Positions 9,518 through 18,939 are shown, counted from the stretch's first letter. The stretch is 47,905 nucleotides of DNA from Anabaena subtropica FACHB-260 (GCF_014697105.1 NZ_JACJRF010000041.1:1-47905), one strand, 5' to 3'. The notes: a model not told the origin generated them from the sequence alone. Translations and numbers: made by a program.

Positions 9518-10042
9518 TTAAATATAGAGTTTTTCGATGGCAATGCCTCTGTCTTCAGCGACTTCAGCTAAGGTACGTAGTGTAGATAAGGCATTAACAG
9601 CCGCTCTGGCGTTGTTGAGTGGGTTGTTAGAGCCGAGTTGCTTGGCTAAAACGTTACGAACTCCTGCCAATTCCAATACTGTACGGACAGCACCACCAGC
9701 AATTACACCAGTACCAGGGGCGGCCGGGCGCATCATTACCTTAGCGCCACCACCGACACCATCAATTGGATGAGGGATGGAGTTAGATTTGGTGATGGGG
9801 ATGTCAATCAGGTGTTTTTTACCGTCAGCTACACCTTTTTTCACAGCACCAATAACATCAGAGGCTTTGCCTACTCCAACTCCAACTTGACCACGTTCGT
9901 TACCAACTACCACGATCGCTCGGAAGCTGAGTTTTTTACCACCTTTAACGACCTTGCTCACACGTCGGATTTGAATTACCCGCTCTTGCCAGTTAGTTTC
10001 TTCTTTTTTCGTGCGGTTAGCTTTACGACGACCTGTTGCCAT
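9518..10042 (-). CDS. rpsE: 30S ribosomal protein S5
   Basis: 174 aa. S5 lies at the mRNA entry site of the 30S and takes part in decoding fidelity. The double-stranded RNA-binding-like fold is marked by [20 protein letters not shown] and [20 protein letters not shown], followed by [19 protein letters not shown]. Length is normal for cyanobacteria. Its leader is the TTGTCAG array at 10059-10100, although an ATG with its own local context starts at 10042. Confidence 0.97.
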   Translation of the reverse strand: MATGRRKANRTKKEETNWQERVIQIRRVSKVVKGGKKLSFRAIVVVGNERGQVGVGVGKASDVIGAVKKGVADGKKHLIDIPITKSNSIPHPIDGVGGGAKVMMRPAAPGTGVIAGGAVRTVLELAGVRNVLAKQLGSNNPLNNARAAVNALSTLRTLAEVAEDRGIAIEKLYI

Positions 10043-10058
10043 AATTTATGCTCTCTTT

Positions 10059-10135
10059 TTGTCAGTTGTCAGTTGTCAGTTGTCAGTTGTCAGTTGTCAG
10101 TTACTACTGACTATTGACCATTGACTACTGACAAA
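10059..10135. repeat. Heptamer array (six perfect TTGTCAG units), rpsE-rplR spacer
   Basis: Six consecutive perfect TTGTCAG units fill 10059-10100. Degenerate heptamers of the TGACTAT/TGACCAT/TGACTAC type follow from 10101 to 10135, abutting the rplR TAA stop (10136-10138). The whole spacer between rplR and rpsE is therefore repeat apart from the ribosome binding region. Confidence 0.92.
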
Positions 10136-10498
10136 TTAGAAATCTAACCCAGCTTCGCGCGCTGCTTCGGCTAGTGCTTTGATTCTACCGTGGTATAAGT
10201 TGCCACCGCGATCAAATACGACTTTGGTGATACCTTTTTCCAGTGATCGCACTGCAATCAATTTACCAATTTGTGCTGATGCTTCGCAGTTAGCACCGGA
10301 AGCCAAGCTAGATTTTACTTCAGGCTCTACAGTTGATGCTGCAACTAGCGTGTGATGTTGTGTATCATCTATCACTTGGGCATAAATATGCTCATTGGAT
10401 CGGAATACAGCTAGTCGTGGGCGTTCTGGAGAACCTTGAACTTTTCCACGAACGCGTCTATGGCGACGCTCTTTTGATTCTCTACGAGTAAGTTTCAT
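10136..10498 (-). CDS. rplR: 50S ribosomal protein L18
   Basis: 120 aa. L18 binds 5S rRNA with L5 in the central protuberance. The sequence begins [20 protein letters not shown] and has [20 protein letters not shown] and [20 protein letters not shown], all family hallmarks. Only 2 nt separate it from rplF, so it is translationally coupled. Confidence 0.97.
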   Translation of the reverse strand: MKLTRRESKERRHRRVRGKVQGSPERPRLAVFRSNEHIYAQVIDDTQHHTLVAASTVEPEVKSSLASGANCEASAQIGKLIAVRSLEKGITKVVFDRGGNLYHGRIKALAEAAREAGLDF

Positions 10499-10500
10499 GT

Positions 10501-11049
10501 TTACTTCTTACCACCCTTACCAGTCTTACCAGCTTTACGTCTGACCACCTCACCGGCATAGCGAATACCTTTACCCTTATAAGGTTCTGGTGGACGAACG
10601 GCACGAATTTTTGCTGCTGTGTTACCTACTATTTCTTTGTCGTAGCCACTGACTATAACGTTAGTGTTATTTTCAACAGCAAATTGAACTCCCTCTGGTG
10701 GGTCAATTTGAACTTGATGGCTGTAACCCATGTTTAAGACTAGGTTACGGCCTTGAACTTGGGCCCTATAACCTACACCTTGTATTTCCAAACGGCGTTG
10801 GAAACCTTGAGAAACTCCCTCTACCATATTGGCCACAAGAGTCCGGCTTAAACCGTGCAGTTGCCTGGAAGTACGAGTTTCATCTCGACGGGTTACTTGT
10901 AAGGTTTCCCCTTCTTGGGTAACTATGACATTAGGGGGTAGATTCCGAGAAAGTTCGCCTTTAGGGCCTTTAACCACAACCTTTGTGCCATCAATGGTGA
11001 CTTGCACTTTGGCGGGTACAGTAATTGGACGTTTACCAATACGAGACAT
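10501..11049 (-). CDS. rplF: 50S ribosomal protein L6
   Basis: 182 aa. L6 lies near the GTPase-associated centre of the 50S. Two repeated alpha/beta domains are visible, with [20 protein letters not shown] at the start and [20 protein letters not shown] near the C-terminus. It precedes rplR by 2 nt and follows rpsH across a 147-nt spacer filled with repeats. Confidence 0.97.
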   Translation of the reverse strand: MSRIGKRPITVPAKVQVTIDGTKVVVKGPKGELSRNLPPNVIVTQEGETLQVTRRDETRTSRQLHGLSRTLVANMVEGVSQGFQRRLEIQGVGYRAQVQGRNLVLNMGYSHQVQIDPPEGVQFAVENNTNVIVSGYDKEIVGNTAAKIRAVRPPEPYKGKGIRYAGEVVRRKAGKTGKGGKK

Positions 11050-11062
11050 GAATTTTTTTCCT

Positions 11063-11154
11063 TTGTCAGTTGTGAGTCAGTGCGTTCTTGGGGGTTTCCC
11101 CCATGAGTAACTGACGAACCCACTGGGTCAGTTGCCAGTTGTCAGTTTTCCTTG
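11063..11154. repeat. Dispersed repeat with GGGGG-TTT-CCCCC hairpin, rplF-rpsH spacer
   Basis: This block starts with TTGTCAG TTGTGAG and TCAGTGCGTT, as at 9404. It has a perfect hairpin GGGGG (11090-11094), TTT, CCCCC (11098-11102), then AACTGACGAACCCACTGGGTCAG. It ends with further degenerate TTGTCAG units. It is a second copy of the element in the rplO-rpsE spacer, better preserved at the hairpin. Confidence 0.8.
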
Positions 11155-11161
11155 GTTTTTA

Positions 11162-11199
11162 CCAATGACGAATGACCAATGACCAATGACTAATAACTA
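11162..11199. repeat. Heptamer array CCAATGA at rpsH stop
   Basis: Units CCAATGA, CGAATGA, CCAATGA, CCAATGA and CTAATAA run from 11162 to 11196. The next bases CTA (11197-11199) are the TAG stop of rpsH on the minus strand. The array is directly at the stop codon. Confidence 0.85.
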
Positions 11200-11598
11200 C
11201 CAGACGTAGCAGAGTACTTCACCACCCAAGTTCTGCCGCCGCGCTTCGCGGTCGGTCATGATTCCACTGGATGTAGAGATAATGGCAATACCAATACCGC
11301 CTAATACTCTTGGTAATTCTTTTCGGTTGGAGTAAACACGCAAACCGGGTTTACTTACACGCTTGAGAGCAGTAATCAAAGGCTGGCGATTTTTACCCTT
11401 ATATTTCAGAGCAATCACCAAGTTACGCTTTACACTGTCTCCTTCTTCAGAGAATTCAGCAATAAAACCTTCTTCTTGTAGCACTTTAGCAATGCTACGC
11501 GTCATTTTTGTGGCTGGCACTTGTGTAGTTTGATGCCTTGCCATATTGGCATTGCGGATGCGCGTCAGCATATCTGCAATTGTGTCGTTAGCCGCCAT
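11197..11598 (-). CDS. rpsH: 30S ribosomal protein S8
   Basis: 133 aa. S8 binds the central domain of 16S rRNA and is a known translational autoregulator of spc operons in other bacteria. The sequence shows [20 protein letters not shown] and the C-terminal [20 protein letters not shown]. It follows rplE directly (20 nt); rpsN (S14), usually between them, is absent and must be elsewhere. Confidence 0.97.
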   Translation of the reverse strand: MAANDTIADMLTRIRNANMARHQTTQVPATKMTRSIAKVLQEEGFIAEFSEEGDSVKRNLVIALKYKGKNRQPLITALKRVSKPGLRVYSNRKELPRVLGGIGIAIISTSSGIMTDREARRQNLGGEVLCYVW

Positions 11599-11618
11599 CG
11601 TTCCCTCTTTAGATGAAC

Positions 11619-12167
11619 TTATTGATCGCGAAAGGGCATTCCAAATTCTTTAAGTAAGGCGCGGCCCTCTTCGTCGTTTTTCGCTGTGGTGATAATAGAA
11701 ATATCTAGACCACGGATTTGATCGATGCTGTCGTATTCGATTTCTGGAAAGATTAACTGTTCTCTTACGCCTAGAGTATAGTTACCGCGACCATCAAAGC
11801 TTTTGGGGCTGATCCCACGGAAGTCTCTAATTCTTGGCAATGACAAGCTAATCAGTCTGTCGAAGAAGGCATACATTCGTTCGCCTCTGAGTGTCACCAT
11901 GATGCCAACTGGCATACCTTGACGAATTTTAAAGCCAGCGATCGCTTTTTTCGCCCGTGTGACCACTGGCTTTTGACCAGTAATAGTGGCAATTTCGCTT
12001 AAAGAAGCTTCTAGGGATTTAGCATTTTGAGCCGCTTCTCCCAAACCTCTGTTCACAGTAATTTTCACCAATTTTGGTACTTGATGAACGTTAGAGTACT
12101 GAAACTGTTGAGTTAATTTGGGGACGATTGTCTCTTGATATAAGGTTTTGAGTCTTGTTGTCGCCAT
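11619..12167 (-). CDS. rplE: 50S ribosomal protein L5
   Basis: 182 aa. L5 binds 5S rRNA and contacts P-site tRNA. Family blocks visible are [36 protein letters not shown] and [19 protein letters not shown]. It lies between rplX and rpsH in the spc part of the operon with a 103-nt spacer before it, which shows no recognised repeat. Confidence 0.97.
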   Translation of the reverse strand: MATTRLKTLYQETIVPKLTQQFQYSNVHQVPKLVKITVNRGLGEAAQNAKSLEASLSEIATITGQKPVVTRAKKAIAGFKIRQGMPVGIMVTLRGERMYAFFDRLISLSLPRIRDFRGISPKSFDGRGNYTLGVREQLIFPEIEYDSIDQIRGLDISIITTAKNDEEGRALLKEFGMPFRDQ

Positions 12168-12270
12168 AGTTTTTTCCTGATGCTCCCTGGGCTTTGTCAG
12201 GGAAACTTTAATTTCCGATTTTAGACTGTCAATTTAATTCCACATCTAAAATCTCAAGTCGGCTCATTCT

Positions 12271-12624
12271 CTAGCTATCGAGAATCTCACCAGTTTTCTT
12301 GAGTTTCCTTACTTTCTTACCTTCTGGTGTGAAAGTGTAGCAGACACGACTAGCAACGTTTTGCTTTGTCGAATAAAGCATGACGTTGGAACTGTGAATC
12401 GGTGCTTCTTGAGTCACAATCCGTCCCGATTCCCCTTCTTGTTGGGGTTTGACGTGCTTAGTCTTAATATTGACACCTTTAACAATGACTTTGCTCAGTT
12501 GGGGCAGTGCTTTAATTACTTCACCAACTTTGCCTTTGTCTTTGCCAGCGATTACTTGTACTGTATCGCCAGTTTTAACGTGCATTTTATGGAAAGTGGG
12601 TGTTGTGTCCTTTTTACTCGGCAT
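12271..12624 (-). CDS. rplX: 50S ribosomal protein L24
   Basis: 117 aa. L24 is an assembly initiator of the 50S near the tunnel exit. The KOW motif is in [20 protein letters not shown] (about 18-37). The N-terminus carries about 12 extra residues before the KOW part, as is usual in cyanobacteria. The ATG overlaps the rplN stop by one base (TAATG). Confidence 0.96.
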   Translation of the reverse strand: MPSKKDTTPTFHKMHVKTGDTVQVIAGKDKGKVGEVIKALPQLSKVIVKGVNIKTKHVKPQQEGESGRIVTQEAPIHSSNVMLYSTKQNVASRVCYTFTPEGKKVRKLKKTGEILDS

Positions 12625-12992
12625 TACAGCACCTCCGGAGCCAAAGAAACTATTTTGGTGAAGTTTTTGTCACGCAATTCCCGTGCTACAGGGCCAAATA
12701 CCCGTGTGCCTCTGGGGTTACCATCTTTGTTGATGATGACGGCGGCGTTATCGTCAAAGCGAATGGTCATACCGCTATCTCGACGGATGTGATGGCGGGT
12801 GCGGACAATTACAGCTTCCACAACATCAGATTTTTTTACAGCCATGTTGGGTGTGGCATCTTTGACGACAGCAATAATTTTGTCGCCGATGAAACCATAA
12901 CGACTGTTACCCGCACCTAAGACACGGATACACATCAATTTACGAGCGCCGCTATTATCTGCGACATTGAGATAGGTTTGGGGTTGAATCAC
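12624..12992 (-). CDS. rplN: 50S ribosomal protein L14
   Basis: 122 aa. L14 forms intersubunit bridges next to L19. The start codon is GTG at 12992 with GGGAG about 7 nt upstream; the protein begins [20 protein letters not shown] after the initiator. The basic C-terminal region [14 protein letters not shown] is as expected. It is coupled to rplX by a one-base stop/start overlap. Confidence 0.97.
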
Positions 12993-13030
12993 AATTGGTC
13001 TCCCTTATAAAGTTGTTATAAAAATAACAA

Positions 13031-13276
13031 CTAAGCTTTGGTGTTGAGAATTTCTGCAACTTGCCAGCGCTTGGTTTTACTCAAGGGTCTGGTTTCCTGA
13101 ATCCGCACGCGATCGCCTACTTTGCATTTATTCTCTTCGTCGTGAGCTTTATAGCGGCGGGTTTTAACTACAATCTTGCCGTACTTGGGGTGAGGAGCGC
13201 GGTTTTCTATGGCGACTACCACAGTTTTCTGCATCTTATCGCTCACTACCAAGCCAACGCGTTCTTTGATTGCCAT
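13031..13276 (-). CDS. rpsQ: 30S ribosomal protein S17
   Basis: 81 aa. S17 is a primary 16S rRNA-binding protein with an OB fold. [39 protein letters not shown] and [18 protein letters not shown] identify it. It starts 12 nt after rpmC, in the compact rplP-rpmC-rpsQ block. Confidence 0.97.
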   Translation of the reverse strand: MAIKERVGLVVSDKMQKTVVVAIENRAPHPKYGKIVVKTRRYKAHDEENKCKVGDRVRIQETRPLSKTKRWQVAEILNTKA

Positions 13277-13288
13277 AATCTCCTACTT

Positions 13289-13513
13289 TTATTCTTGAGG
13301 CGGTTGACTTGCTGCTGCCCGTTTCCGCTCTCCTTCTACTGTTAACAATTGGGCTAGACGATGGCGGGCATGACGGAATTGGTGAGGTTTATCTAGTTGT
13401 CTGGTGGCTTTTTGCAAGCGCAACTGAAAAAGTTGCTTTTTGACGGCAGTAATTTCCTCAACCAGTCTTTCGTCACTTAGTTCTCTGGCTTCTGAAATTT
13501 TGGGAAGTGGCAT
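13289..13513 (-). CDS. rpmC: 50S ribosomal protein L29
   Basis: 74 aa. L29 is a two-helix protein at the tunnel exit, contacting trigger factor and SRP sites. The family pattern ARELSDERLVEEITAVKKQL FQLRLQKATRQL is visible, with a short charged C-terminal tail. It is separated from rplP by 3 nt. Confidence 0.95.
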   Translation of the reverse strand: MPLPKISEARELSDERLVEEITAVKKQLFQLRLQKATRQLDKPHQFRHARHRLAQLLTVEGERKRAAASQPPQE

Positions 13514-13516
13514 AAC

Positions 13517-13945
13517 CTACTCCTGTTCCTCTACAACTTGAGGACGCACAATAAACTTGGTTTTAATTGGTAGCTTATAAGCTGCTAGACGCATCGCTTC
13601 ACGGGCAATTTCTTCTGTAACTCCAGCGATTTCAAATAAAATCCGACCTGGTTTGACTACAGCTACCCAAAATTCTGGATTACCTTTACCGGAACCCATC
13701 CGGGTTTCTGCCGGGCGCATGGTTACTGGCTTATCTGGAAATATCCGAATCCAAATTTTGCCACCCCGGCGGATATAACGAGTCATTGCCCGACGGGAAG
13801 CTTCGATTTGCCGAGAGGTAATCCAAGCTGGTTCTTGGGCTTGGAGTGCAAATTCTCCAAAGTTGAGGGTACTACCCCGGTGGGCTAACCCCCCCATCCG
13901 CCCGCGCTGTTGTTTGCGGAATTTAGTTCTTCTTGGACTTAACAT
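13517..13945 (-). CDS. rplP: 50S ribosomal protein L16
   Basis: 142 aa. L16 helps position A-site tRNA. The sequence begins [20 protein letters not shown] and has [20 protein letters not shown] and [20 protein letters not shown], all diagnostic. It is separated from rpsC by a 104-nt spacer made almost wholly of heptamers, whereas in many bacteria these two genes nearly abut. Confidence 0.97.
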   Translation of the reverse strand: MLSPRRTKFRKQQRGRMGGLAHRGSTLNFGEFALQAQEPAWITSRQIEASRRAMTRYIRRGGKIWIRIFPDKPVTMRPAETRMGSGKGNPEFWVAVVKPGRILFEIAGVTEEIAREAMRLAAYKLPIKTKFIVRPQVVEEQE

Positions 13946-13956
13946 GGTTTGTCAAA

Positions 13957-14053
13957 AGTCAATAGTCAATGGTCAATAGTCAATGGTCAATAGTCAATGG
14001 TCAATAGTCAAACAATTTGGACTATGGACTATGGACTTTGAACTCTTGACTAT
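13957..14053. repeat. Heptamer arrays filling rplP-rpsC spacer
   Basis: Eight units alternating AGTCAAT and GGTCAAT (last AGTCAAA) run from 13957 to 14012. Five units GGACTAT, GGACTAT, GGACTTT, GAACTCT, TGACTAT then run from 14019 to 14053. The last unit contains the TAG stop of rpsC (14050-14052 on the minus strand). Almost the whole spacer is repeat. Confidence 0.92.
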
Positions 14054-14811
14054 CCTTCGTTGGAACGGTCTTCAAATTGCTGGCGGCGGCGTTGTTGTTG
14101 ACGGCGACGCGGTTCACGTTCACGTTCACGGGATGAAGGTTGCGGCGTAGCAACTTCTTGTCCAGGGATGATTTCGCCTTTAAATACCCAAACTTTGATG
14201 CCAAGAATGCCGTAAACAGTTTTGGCTGTGCAGTAAGAGTAGTCAATATCAGCCCGTAGCGTGTGTAGAGGTACTCTACCTTCCCGTGTCCATTCTGTTC
14301 GGGCAATTTCTGCACCGTTGAGACGACCGCTAACTTGAACTTTGATCCCTTGAATGCCAGCTTTTTGGGCGCGTTGAATTGCTTGGCGTACTACCCGACG
14401 GAAGGAGACACGACGTTCCAACTGTTGAGCAATAAATTCGGCAATCAGGTAAGCATCGGCATCAACCCGTTGTACTTCGACTACGTTGATGCGAATTTGA
14501 CGATTTCCACCTAACAGTGTTTGTAGTCCGGTACGTAAGGCTTCAATGCCTTGTCCGCCGCGACCTACAACTACACCAGGGCGAGCTGTACGTACTTCTA
14601 AATCGATTTGGTCGGCTTTCCGCTCAATCCGTACTTCGGAAATACCAGCGTTATTTTGTGCGAGTCTACCCAGCTTTTGTTCTATATATTGACGTAGTTT
14701 GTGGTCTTCTTGTAGAAGTTCTGGATAGCGGCTAGGTTCGGCAAACCAACGCGATTGGTGTTCTTGGGTAATTCCCAGGCGAAAGCCAACTGGATGAATT
14801 TTTTGTCCCAC
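14050..14811 (-). CDS. rpsC: 30S ribosomal protein S3
   Basis: 253 aa. S3 at the mRNA entry tunnel has helicase-related function with S4 and S5. The KH domain is visible around [20 protein letters not shown] (about 73-92), and the N-terminus [20 protein letters not shown] is typical. The C-terminal ~35 residues are an arginine/glutamine-rich extension ([18 protein letters not shown]), longer than in E. coli. The stop codon falls in a heptamer unit. Confidence 0.97.
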   Translation of the reverse strand: MGQKIHPVGFRLGITQEHQSRWFAEPSRYPELLQEDHKLRQYIEQKLGRLAQNNAGISEVRIERKADQIDLEVRTARPGVVVGRGGQGIEALRTGLQTLLGGNRQIRINVVEVQRVDADAYLIAEFIAQQLERRVSFRRVVRQAIQRAQKAGIQGIKVQVSGRLNGAEIARTEWTREGRVPLHTLRADIDYSYCTAKTVYGILGIKVWVFKGEIIPGQEVATPQPSSREREREPRRRQQQRRRQQFEDRSNEG

Positions 14812-14863
14812 AAATGCTTCCTCTAAAATTTCTGACTTTAACGCAATTTTTTGTGTCTAGGAC

Positions 14864-15223
14864 TTACTTAGCATCGGCGTTAGCAGCCACAGCCAAGGTG
14901 ATATGACACGTCGGCTTGCGAATTTGGTAAGCTCTACCTTGCGCTCTAGGTTGGAAACGTTTCAATACTGGGCCTTGGTCAGCATAAGCCTGGGTAATCA
15001 CTAACTCGGTGCGGTCTAATCCTGCATTATGTTCAGCGTTAGCAGCCGCACTTCGCAGCAGTGTTAACACTGGCTCAGTGGCTCGATAGGGCATAAATTC
15101 TAGGATAATCAGCGCTTCCCGGTAAGAACGTCCCCGAATTTGGTCAAGTACGCGCCGTACTTTATAGGGAGACATTCTAATAAATCGGGCGATCGCTTTT
15201 ACTTCAGTAGTATCAGTAGCCAT
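14864..15223 (-). CDS. rplV: 50S ribosomal protein L22
   Basis: 119 aa from ATG at 15223 ([20 protein letters not shown]). GGAG lies 7 nt upstream of this ATG; an upstream in-frame ATG at 15235 overlaps that ribosome binding site and is rejected. L22 lines the exit tunnel with its beta-hairpin, seen in the segment [20 protein letters not shown]. It lies between rpsS and rpsC in normal order. Confidence 0.96.
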   Translation of the reverse strand: MATDTTEVKAIARFIRMSPYKVRRVLDQIRGRSYREALIILEFMPYRATEPVLTLLRSAAANAEHNAGLDRTELVITQAYADQGPVLKRFQPRAQGRAYQIRKPTCHITLAVAANADAK

Positions 15224-15240
15224 AATTTTCTCCATTTGTC

Positions 15241-15311
15241 AATAATCAACAGTCAATAGTCAGTAGCCAATAGTTTTTACTTTTGACTCTTGACTCTTGA
15301 CTCTTGACTAC
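15241..15311. repeat. Heptamer arrays, rplV-rpsS spacer
   Basis: AATAATC, AACAGTC, AATAGTC and AGTAGCC units run from 15241 to 15268. Three perfect TGACTCT units and TGACTAC run from 15284 to 15311. The last unit contains the TAG stop of rpsS (15308-15310, minus strand). Confidence 0.88.
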
Positions 15312-15586
15312 CTACCTGCTTTTTTGTCAGATTTACCATGGCCTCTGTAGGTACGTGTAGGAGCGAATTCTCCCAACTTATGTCCCACCATCTGCTCGCT
15401 GATAAAAACTGGAACGTGTTGACGGCCGTTGTGAACGGCTATAGTATGACCTACCATTAGGGGCAAAATTGTTGAAGCTCTCGACCAAGTTTTAATCACT
15501 TGTTTTTCATTTCTGTCATTTAGCTTTTCAATTTTGCTTAATAAATGATCGGCTACGAAAGGACCTTTTTTAAGAGAACGACCCAT
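15308..15586 (-). CDS. rpsS: 30S ribosomal protein S19
   Basis: 92 aa. S19 in the 30S head forms part of the intersubunit bridge with S13. [40 protein letters not shown] and [20 protein letters not shown] are diagnostic. Length and position between rplB and rplV are normal. Its TAG stop lies inside a TGACTAC repeat unit. Confidence 0.97.
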   Translation of the reverse strand: MGRSLKKGPFVADHLLSKIEKLNDRNEKQVIKTWSRASTILPLMVGHTIAVHNGRQHVPVFISEQMVGHKLGEFAPTRTYRGHGKSDKKAGR

Positions 15587-15593
15587 ACTGCAA

Positions 15594-15701
15594 TTTTGGA
15601 TTTTGGATTTTGGATTTTGGACTTAGAATTTTAAACTTTGAGTAATTAGGTGTGTCTCATCAAACGAAAAGTAACCCCAATCTAAAATCTAAAATCTAAA
15701 A
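15594..15701. repeat. Oppositely oriented heptamer arrays, rplB-rpsS spacer
   Basis: Four perfect TTTTGGA units (15594-15621) face three TCTAAAA units (15681-15701) across about 59 nt. TTTTGGA pairs with TCTAAAA at six of seven positions plus a G-T, so the spacer can form a hairpin of about 21 positions. In the minus-strand mRNA that seventh position becomes a C-A mismatch. No gene is present. Confidence 0.85.
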
Positions 15702-15703
15702 TT

Positions 15704-16567
15704 CTAGGACTCACGACCACCACGACCGCGTTTAGAAGACTTACGACGACGGCGCACAATCAACTTGCTGCTGGCTTTCTTGGGTTTACGTGTTTTCGCA
15801 CCCAAGGTAGGTTTACCCCAAGGAGTTACAGGGCCGGATCTACCAATAGGCGCTCTACCCTCACCACCACCATGTGGGTGATCCACTGGGTTCATGACGC
15901 TACCTCTGACTTTGGGACGGCGACCTTTCCAGCGATTTCTCCCGGCTTTACCAGCGCTTAAGTTTCTCGCGTCGGTGTTACCTACTTGCCCAAGGGTGGC
16001 GTAACATTCCCGTCGAATCAAGCGGACTTCTCCCGAAGGTAACTTGAGAGTAACGTAATTACCTTCTTTAGCGACCACTTGAGCTGTAGCACCAGCAGAG
16101 CGAACAATTTGACCGCCTTTACCTGCTTTTAATTCAACGTTGTGGACGCTTGAACCCAGAGGTATGTTCGCTAAGGGTAAAGCGTTCCCATCTTCAATGG
16201 GAGATTCTGGCCCAGCAATAATAGTTGTCCCAACTTTTAAGTTATTGGGATGGAGGATGTACCGCTTTTCCCCATCTTCATAGGAAACTAGGGCAATCCG
16301 AGCGTTACGGTTGGGGTCATATTCAATTGCTATGACTGTGGCAGGAATACCACGTTTGTCCCGCTTAAAGTCGATGATCCGATAGAGTCTTTTGTGTCCA
16401 CCACCACGGCGACGGCTGGTAATCCGACCTTGGTTGTTGCGACCTTTTGCCCGATGTTTGTATACCGTCAGTGACTTTTCTGGCTCGGTTTTGGTGATTT
16501 CCGCAAAGTCGGAAATTGTAACCTGGCGAGTACTGGGGGTATAAGGGCGATAAGAACGAGTACCCAT
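15704..16567 (-). CDS. rplB: 50S ribosomal protein L2
   Basis: 287 aa. L2 is required for subunit association and supports the peptidyl transferase centre. The RNA-binding domain and the conserved histidine region [20 protein letters not shown] near the C-terminus (about 225-244) are present, with a very basic tail. It is spaced 6 nt from rplW. Confidence 0.98.
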   Translation of the reverse strand: MGTRSYRPYTPSTRQVTISDFAEITKTEPEKSLTVYKHRAKGRNNQGRITSRRRGGGHKRLYRIIDFKRDKRGIPATVIAIEYDPNRNARIALVSYEDGEKRYILHPNNLKVGTTIIAGPESPIEDGNALPLANIPLGSSVHNVELKAGKGGQIVRSAGATAQVVAKEGNYVTLKLPSGEVRLIRRECYATLGQVGNTDARNLSAGKAGRNRWKGRRPKVRGSVMNPVDHPHGGGEGRAPIGRSGPVTPWGKPTLGAKTRKPKKASSKLIVRRRRKSSKRGRGGRES

Positions 16568-16573
16568 GACAGT

Positions 16574-16888
16574 TTATACCTCTGGGAATAGAACTTGTCT
16601 GATTTTCTCTACATCCCCAGGTGCGACTGTGACGATCGCTTTTTTATATTGGGGCTTAAAGCCAATAAATTTACCTACACGTTTTTTTCTCCGTGGTGGT
16701 AATGCTGTATTGACTTTGACAACTTTGACCTGAAATAGGTCTTCAATTGCGGCTCTGATTTGTGGCTTGCTAGCCTTAGGAGTCACTTCAAAAGTGTATT
16801 TGTTCTGCTCCATCATGATGGTCGCTTTTTCTGTCAAGATGGGGCGACGCACTAAATCAGGCAGGTTGCGGGGGTCAAACTTAGCCAT
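16574..16888 (-). CDS. rplW: 50S ribosomal protein L23
   Basis: 104 aa. L23 at the tunnel exit is the docking site for trigger factor and [43 protein letters not shown] and [20 protein letters not shown] are family blocks. The start overlaps the end of rplD by 8 nt. Confidence 0.97.
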   Translation of the reverse strand: MAKFDPRNLPDLVRRPILTEKATIMMEQNKYTFEVTPKASKPQIRAAIEDLFQVKVVKVNTALPPRRKKRVGKFIGFKPQYKKAIVTVAPGDVEKIRQVLFPEV

Positions 16889-17513
16889 TGTAGACCTCCT
16901 GAAGTTTGTCTAATGCCGACGTGGTGATAACAATTTTGTCAGCGTGCAGCAAGTCATAAACGTTAAGTTGGTCAGCCGCAATGAGTTTCAGGTTCTCAAT
17001 ATTACGGGCGGACAAATAGACGTTTTCTGGAAAATCCGACAAAATTAACAATATTTTGCTTTCCGGTTCTGCACCCCAACGAGTGAATGCTGCCACTAAA
17101 TCTTTTGTTTTGGGACGGGATAGCTCGTTGCTAAATTCTTCTACTACAATCAAATCGTCTACACGGCTGACAAATGCTGTCCGCAGTGCTAAACGCCGCT
17201 CTTTGCGGTTCATTTTTAAATCAAAATCTCTTGGTTTGGGGCCAAAGATCACACCACCACCACGCCATAATGGTGAACGAATGGAACCTGCTCGAGCGCG
17301 ACCAGTTCCTTTTTGCCGCCAGGGTTTGCGGCCACCGCCTCGGACTTCAGCACGGGTTTTGGTGCTGGCGGTTCCTTGACGAGCGTTGGTTTGTTGTCTG
17401 ACTAGGGCGCGGTGTACAATGTGCGCCGCCGTTGTTTCTTTGGCAACTCGCAACTCGAACGTTTGCTGTCCGATTTGCTCACCTTGCCAATTTTTTACTA
17501 CACTCTCTACCAT
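16881..17513 (-). CDS. rplD: 50S ribosomal protein L4
   Basis: 210 aa from ATG at 17513 ([20 protein letters not shown]). AAAGGACAAAACG lies just upstream; a longer frame to 17546 adds 11 residues with no L4 counterpart. L4 lines the tunnel constriction through its extended loop, seen in [20 protein letters not shown]. In other bacteria L4 autoregulates the S10 operon; whether it does so here through the long upstream leader is unknown. Confidence 0.96.
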   Translation of the reverse strand: MVESVVKNWQGEQIGQQTFELRVAKETTAAHIVHRALVRQQTNARQGTASTKTRAEVRGGGRKPWRQKGTGRARAGSIRSPLWRGGGVIFGPKPRDFDLKMNRKERRLALRTAFVSRVDDLIVVEEFSNELSRPKTKDLVAAFTRWGAEPESKILLILSDFPENVYLSARNIENLKLIAADQLNVYDLLHADKIVITTSALDKLQEVYNG

Positions 17514-17577
17514 CGTTTTGTCCTTTATTAGTTGTTTAGTTGTCAATTGTCAGTAACTTTTTAGTATTGACTTGTGA

Positions 17578-18213
17578 CTACTTTCCAACTTTTTTAGCAG
17601 GTACAATATTTAATAAGGCTCCTGGTTTGCCAGGAACGGCTCCTTTAATTAGCAGCAGGTTACGTTCTGCATCAACCCGTACTATGGTCAATTTGCGAAT
17701 GGTGACGCGTGTGCCACCTAAACGACCAGCCATGCGTTTACCTGGATAAACGCGTCCTGGTGTTGTACCTGCACCGATGGAACCGGGCGCTCTATGGTTT
17801 TTAGAACCGTGAGACATCGGCCCACGACCAAAGTTATTACGTTTTTGGTTGCCTGCAAAACCGCGACCAATACTTGTACCAACTACGTCTACAAGTTCAC
17901 CTGCACTAAAAATATCTGCTGTAATTTGTTGTCCTAAGGCGTAGTCGCTAGAACCATCAGTATGATACTCATGCAAATGCCGTAACGGTGGGGCAGATGA
18001 TTTAGCTAAATGACCTAACAAAGGTTTGTTCAATGCCTTTGGTTTAACTTCGCCATAACCAACTTGAATGGCTGCGTAACCATCGGTTTGTTTACTTTTT
18101 ACTTGCGTAACAACGCATGGCCCCACTTGCACGACTGTGACAGGAATTGCGGCTCCTGCTTCGTCAAATATTTGGGTCATGCCCAGTTTGGTGCCGAGAA
18201 TCCCTACTGACAC
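17578..18213 (-). CDS. rplC: 50S ribosomal protein L3
   Basis: 211 aa from a GTG start at 18213, preceded by AAGGAG about 11 nt upstream. L3 is one of the first proteins to bind 23S rRNA and its long loop reaches the peptidyl transferase centre. [20 protein letters not shown] and [20 protein letters not shown] are diagnostic. It is the first gene of the superoperon here, since rpsJ (S10) is not adjacent, the usual cyanobacterial arrangement (S10 lies with the tuf/str cluster). Confidence 0.97.
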   Translation of the reverse strand: MSVGILGTKLGMTQIFDEAGAAIPVTVVQVGPCVVTQVKSKQTDGYAAIQVGYGEVKPKALNKPLLGHLAKSSAPPLRHLHEYHTDGSSDYALGQQITADIFSAGELVDVVGTSIGRGFAGNQKRNNFGRGPMSHGSKNHRAPGSIGAGTTPGRVYPGKRMAGRLGGTRVTIRKLTIVRVDAERNLLLIKGAVPGKPGALLNIVPAKKVGK

Positions 18214-18910
18214 AGTTACTGGCTCTCCTTTCTACGAAATCGGGTTTTCTAGACACACTGTGTGGATTCCGGTGATGAACGGACGAAATTATGAATTTGT
18301 AAGCAGTTAATTCCACTTCAAATTCTTCCGGACACATCAGGCGGTGTCTTTATCTGCTAAATATATCTAGTTGCACTCACTCAATTACCAGAACAGCCAC
18401 AAGCACCTTCCCTTAAGAAGGAATAGCTCCTGGTATTAAGGCAAGCCTTTACAGCTTTGCACTTTGTGCAGCAACGCTTTCGTCCGAGCTGTTGCTTAGG
18501 CACTTTCTGGCGGCAGTACTATGATTGGGTCTCCCGATCTTAGGCGCCTGCCCTGTCGTAGTGGACTTAAGTAGCTTGTCTACTCAGTATCCTTTAACTG
18601 AAACTTGTATAATGCTATGAAGCCAATATCACTGTTCAGTTTCTACTTCACTAAACAAATTTAACCTTTATTTAAGGTTTTGCTTGTTTTCTTCCGACTA
18701 CAGAGTGTGTGTAGCCTGGGGATGATGAACTTTATTATTTAGTCATCAACTTTTGGTTTGACCTAAAAGCTTTTCTAGTGTATCAGTCTTTGATCAATTC
18801 TGGCTAGTTTATTCCTTTAAGAAATAGACTTTTTAGCTTTCGGTGCTAAGACCAGATTCGGTATGAGCATGACATGGCACTCTGACAGAAAAGTTTGGTC
18901 ACAATCTAAT
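18214..18910 (-). promoter_or_regulatory. Long structured leader of the ribosomal superoperon (or a separate RNA)
   Basis: No credible open frame is found. Hairpins cluster from 18386 to 18552. TACCAG (18386-18391) pairs with CTGGTA (18430-18435), enclosing CCTTC/GAAGG (18406-18410/18417-18421). TGCAC-TTT-GTGCA covers 18458-18470, and AGCAAC (18470-18475) pairs with GTTGCT (18491-18496). GGCAG (18512-18516) pairs with CTGCC (18548-18552) around GATTGGG/CCCGATC (18523-18529/18533-18539). The segment is GC-richer than its flanks. If the promoter at 18911-18939 is used, it forms a leader of about 690 nt before rplC. The strand and function are not settled. Confidence 0.45.
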
Positions 18911-18939
18911 AATATAAACTATCCAATGATTATTGTCCA
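18911..18939 (-). promoter_or_regulatory. Candidate promoter of the ribosomal superoperon
   Basis: On the minus strand TGGACA (18939-18934) is followed after 17 nt by TATATT (18916-18911), a good sigma-70 type pair at ideal spacing. Transcription would start near 18904 and run towards rplC. It is the best minus-strand match I found in the divergent region with ndhN. Confidence 0.45.

Noticed and set aside
10059-10100. TTGTCAG array considered as a CRISPR array
   Set aside because: Units are 7 nt and directly adjacent with no spacers; it is a short tandem repeat.
18386-18552. Hairpin cluster considered as tmRNA, RNase P RNA, SRP RNA or a cobalamin riboswitch
   Set aside because: No conserved sequence of any of these RNAs was recognised on either strand; it is left as an unassigned structured region.
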